Assembly: GCA_016711925.1 (NCBI GenBank)
Contig: JADJSA010000006.1
Span: forward strand, 1-64,000
Length of the DNA stretch: 64,000 bases
Source of the DNA: Candidatus Methylophosphatis haderslevensis
Lineage (GTDB): Bacteria > Pseudomonadota > Gammaproteobacteria > Burkholderiales > Rhodocyclaceae
Direction of reading: 5' to 3'
The position numbers and the translations under genes were made by a program. The notes under the pieces were generated by a model, which was not told where the DNA came from, did not search any database, and worked only from the letters and a program-made list of their open reading frames with translations. Positions 63,452 to 64,000 of the stretch are shown one piece after another (the first letter of the stretch is position 1; each line of letters starts with the position of its first letter).

Positions 63452-64000
63452 TTTGGATATTCCCGGCGGACGTTGTCTTGCCTGTGCGAAAGCGCGGTGC
63501 GGATTCGGTTGGCCGGCCCTTGGCCCAGTCCGGCACTTCGTCGGCCATGCCCGGCCACTTGTGCCGCGGATAGGGGTAGGCGATGCGGTACCACTGGCGC
63601 CCGCCGTGACAGCCGTAGCAAGCGTCGCCGCTGGCTGCGCCAAGTTTTTCGATGTTCTCGGCCTTGAGGAAATCGACCTGGTGGCGCACCGTGCGGATCG
63701 CCGCGTGGCAGGTCAGGCAGTTGTTGCCGAACATTTCGCGCGATTCGCTCCATGCCGACGGCAGGCCCATGATTTCATGCGGCATGCTGCCGTGGCACAT
63801 CAGGCAGGTGTTCGGATCGACCATCTTGCGCAAGGTGAAGGCGGCCGGCTTGGATGTCGGCGGCGAAACGGCTTCCTCGCGCGGATCGCTGCCCTGGTGA
63901 CAGGTGGTGCACTTGAGCGCCATGACTTCCTTGGCATAGTCCGACTTCAGGTGACGGACGTGGAAATCGCTCTGTTCCCCGCTGTAGGTGTCCAGCGTCT
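63438..64000 (-). CDS. Multiheme c-type cytochrome, N-terminal part cut by window edge
   Basis: About 186 residues are visible, from the right edge to the stop at 63438; the frame is open to 64000. Four CXXCH motifs occur: CTTCH, CLMCH, CLTCH and CYGCH. The tail is Lys/Pro-rich (WYRIAYPYPRHKWPGMADEV). It is upstream of, and overlaps by 14 bases, the molybdenum-subunit gene, so it is very likely the electron-transfer partner of the enzyme. Signal peptide and remaining hemes lie outside the window. Confidence 0.85.
   Translation of the reverse strand, partial: TLDTYSGEQSDFHVRHLKSDYAKEVMALKCTTCHQGSDPREEAVSPPTSKPAAFTLRKMVDPNTCLMCHGSMPHEIMGLPSAWSESREMFGNNCLTCHAAIRTVRHQVDFLKAENIEKLGAASGDACYGCHGGRQWYRIAYPYPRHKWPGMADEVPDWAKGRPTESAPRFRTGKTTSAGNIQNATR

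Overview
The window reads as the chromosome of a free-living, metabolically versatile betaproteobacterium. Base composition is high GC with strong GC3 bias. Type IV pilus genes pilMNOPQ lie divergent to a class A penicillin-binding protein (mrcA), with cyaY, lptM and lysA next. There is a class I PHA synthase, a RegB/RegA redox two-component pair and a DMSO-reductase-family molybdoenzyme. I would place it near Rhodocyclales/Sterolibacteriaceae, but no rRNA or marker search was possible, so this is inference. I saw no rRNA, tRNA or CRISPR array.

Layout. 0-5 kb: pilQ (cut by the left edge), pilP, pilO, pilN and pilM as one minus-strand operon with overlapping stops and starts. 5-14 kb: mrcA, cyaY, lptM, lysA, an RND efflux adaptor/pump pair and a periplasmic DsrE-like protein. 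14-19 kb: a minus-strand cluster of a PCuAC copper chaperone, a DUF4198-sialidase-fold fusion and a TonB receptor, which I read as a metal (probably copper) acquisition set. 19.8-27 kb: regB-regA, hslR, a formaldehyde-activating-enzyme homologue, a nitronate monooxygenase-like protein, a VanZ-like membrane protein and a sodium/solute symporter.

27-34.5 kb holds the most interesting part. A two-component system with a sigma-54-type activator sits between two sets of exported repeat-rich proteins: a divergent DUF6502-DUF5666 pair on one side, and a secreted protein made of four 33-residue repeats on the other. A sigma-54 promoter consensus precedes the repeat protein. The same 16-bp palindrome, in opposite orientation, lies upstream of both target sets. 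I found no described function for this module.

34.5-53.5 kb is mostly housekeeping: ubiB, argS, a SPOR protein, dsbA, an SDR, an RlpA-like protein, a GT41 TPR glycosyltransferase, a RatA/COQ10-like protein, phaC with a metallo-beta-lactamase-fold protein, rhodanese, a c-type cytochrome, a hydrolase plus GST, DUF2905, cca and an NDUFA9-like epimerase. 53.8-55.5 kb is a small foreign patch with an IS110 remnant and an HNH-like gene.

55.5-64 kb carries a second NtrC-type regulator and a histidine kinase with a periplasmic CXXCH motif. A ferredoxin follows, then, beyond a terminator, a torD - FeS subunit - molybdopterin subunit - multiheme cytochrome operon (in gene order cytochrome first) cut by the right edge. 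Six copies of an inverted-pair intergenic repeat, sharing a CCGCATG..ATGGCG core, are scattered between genes.
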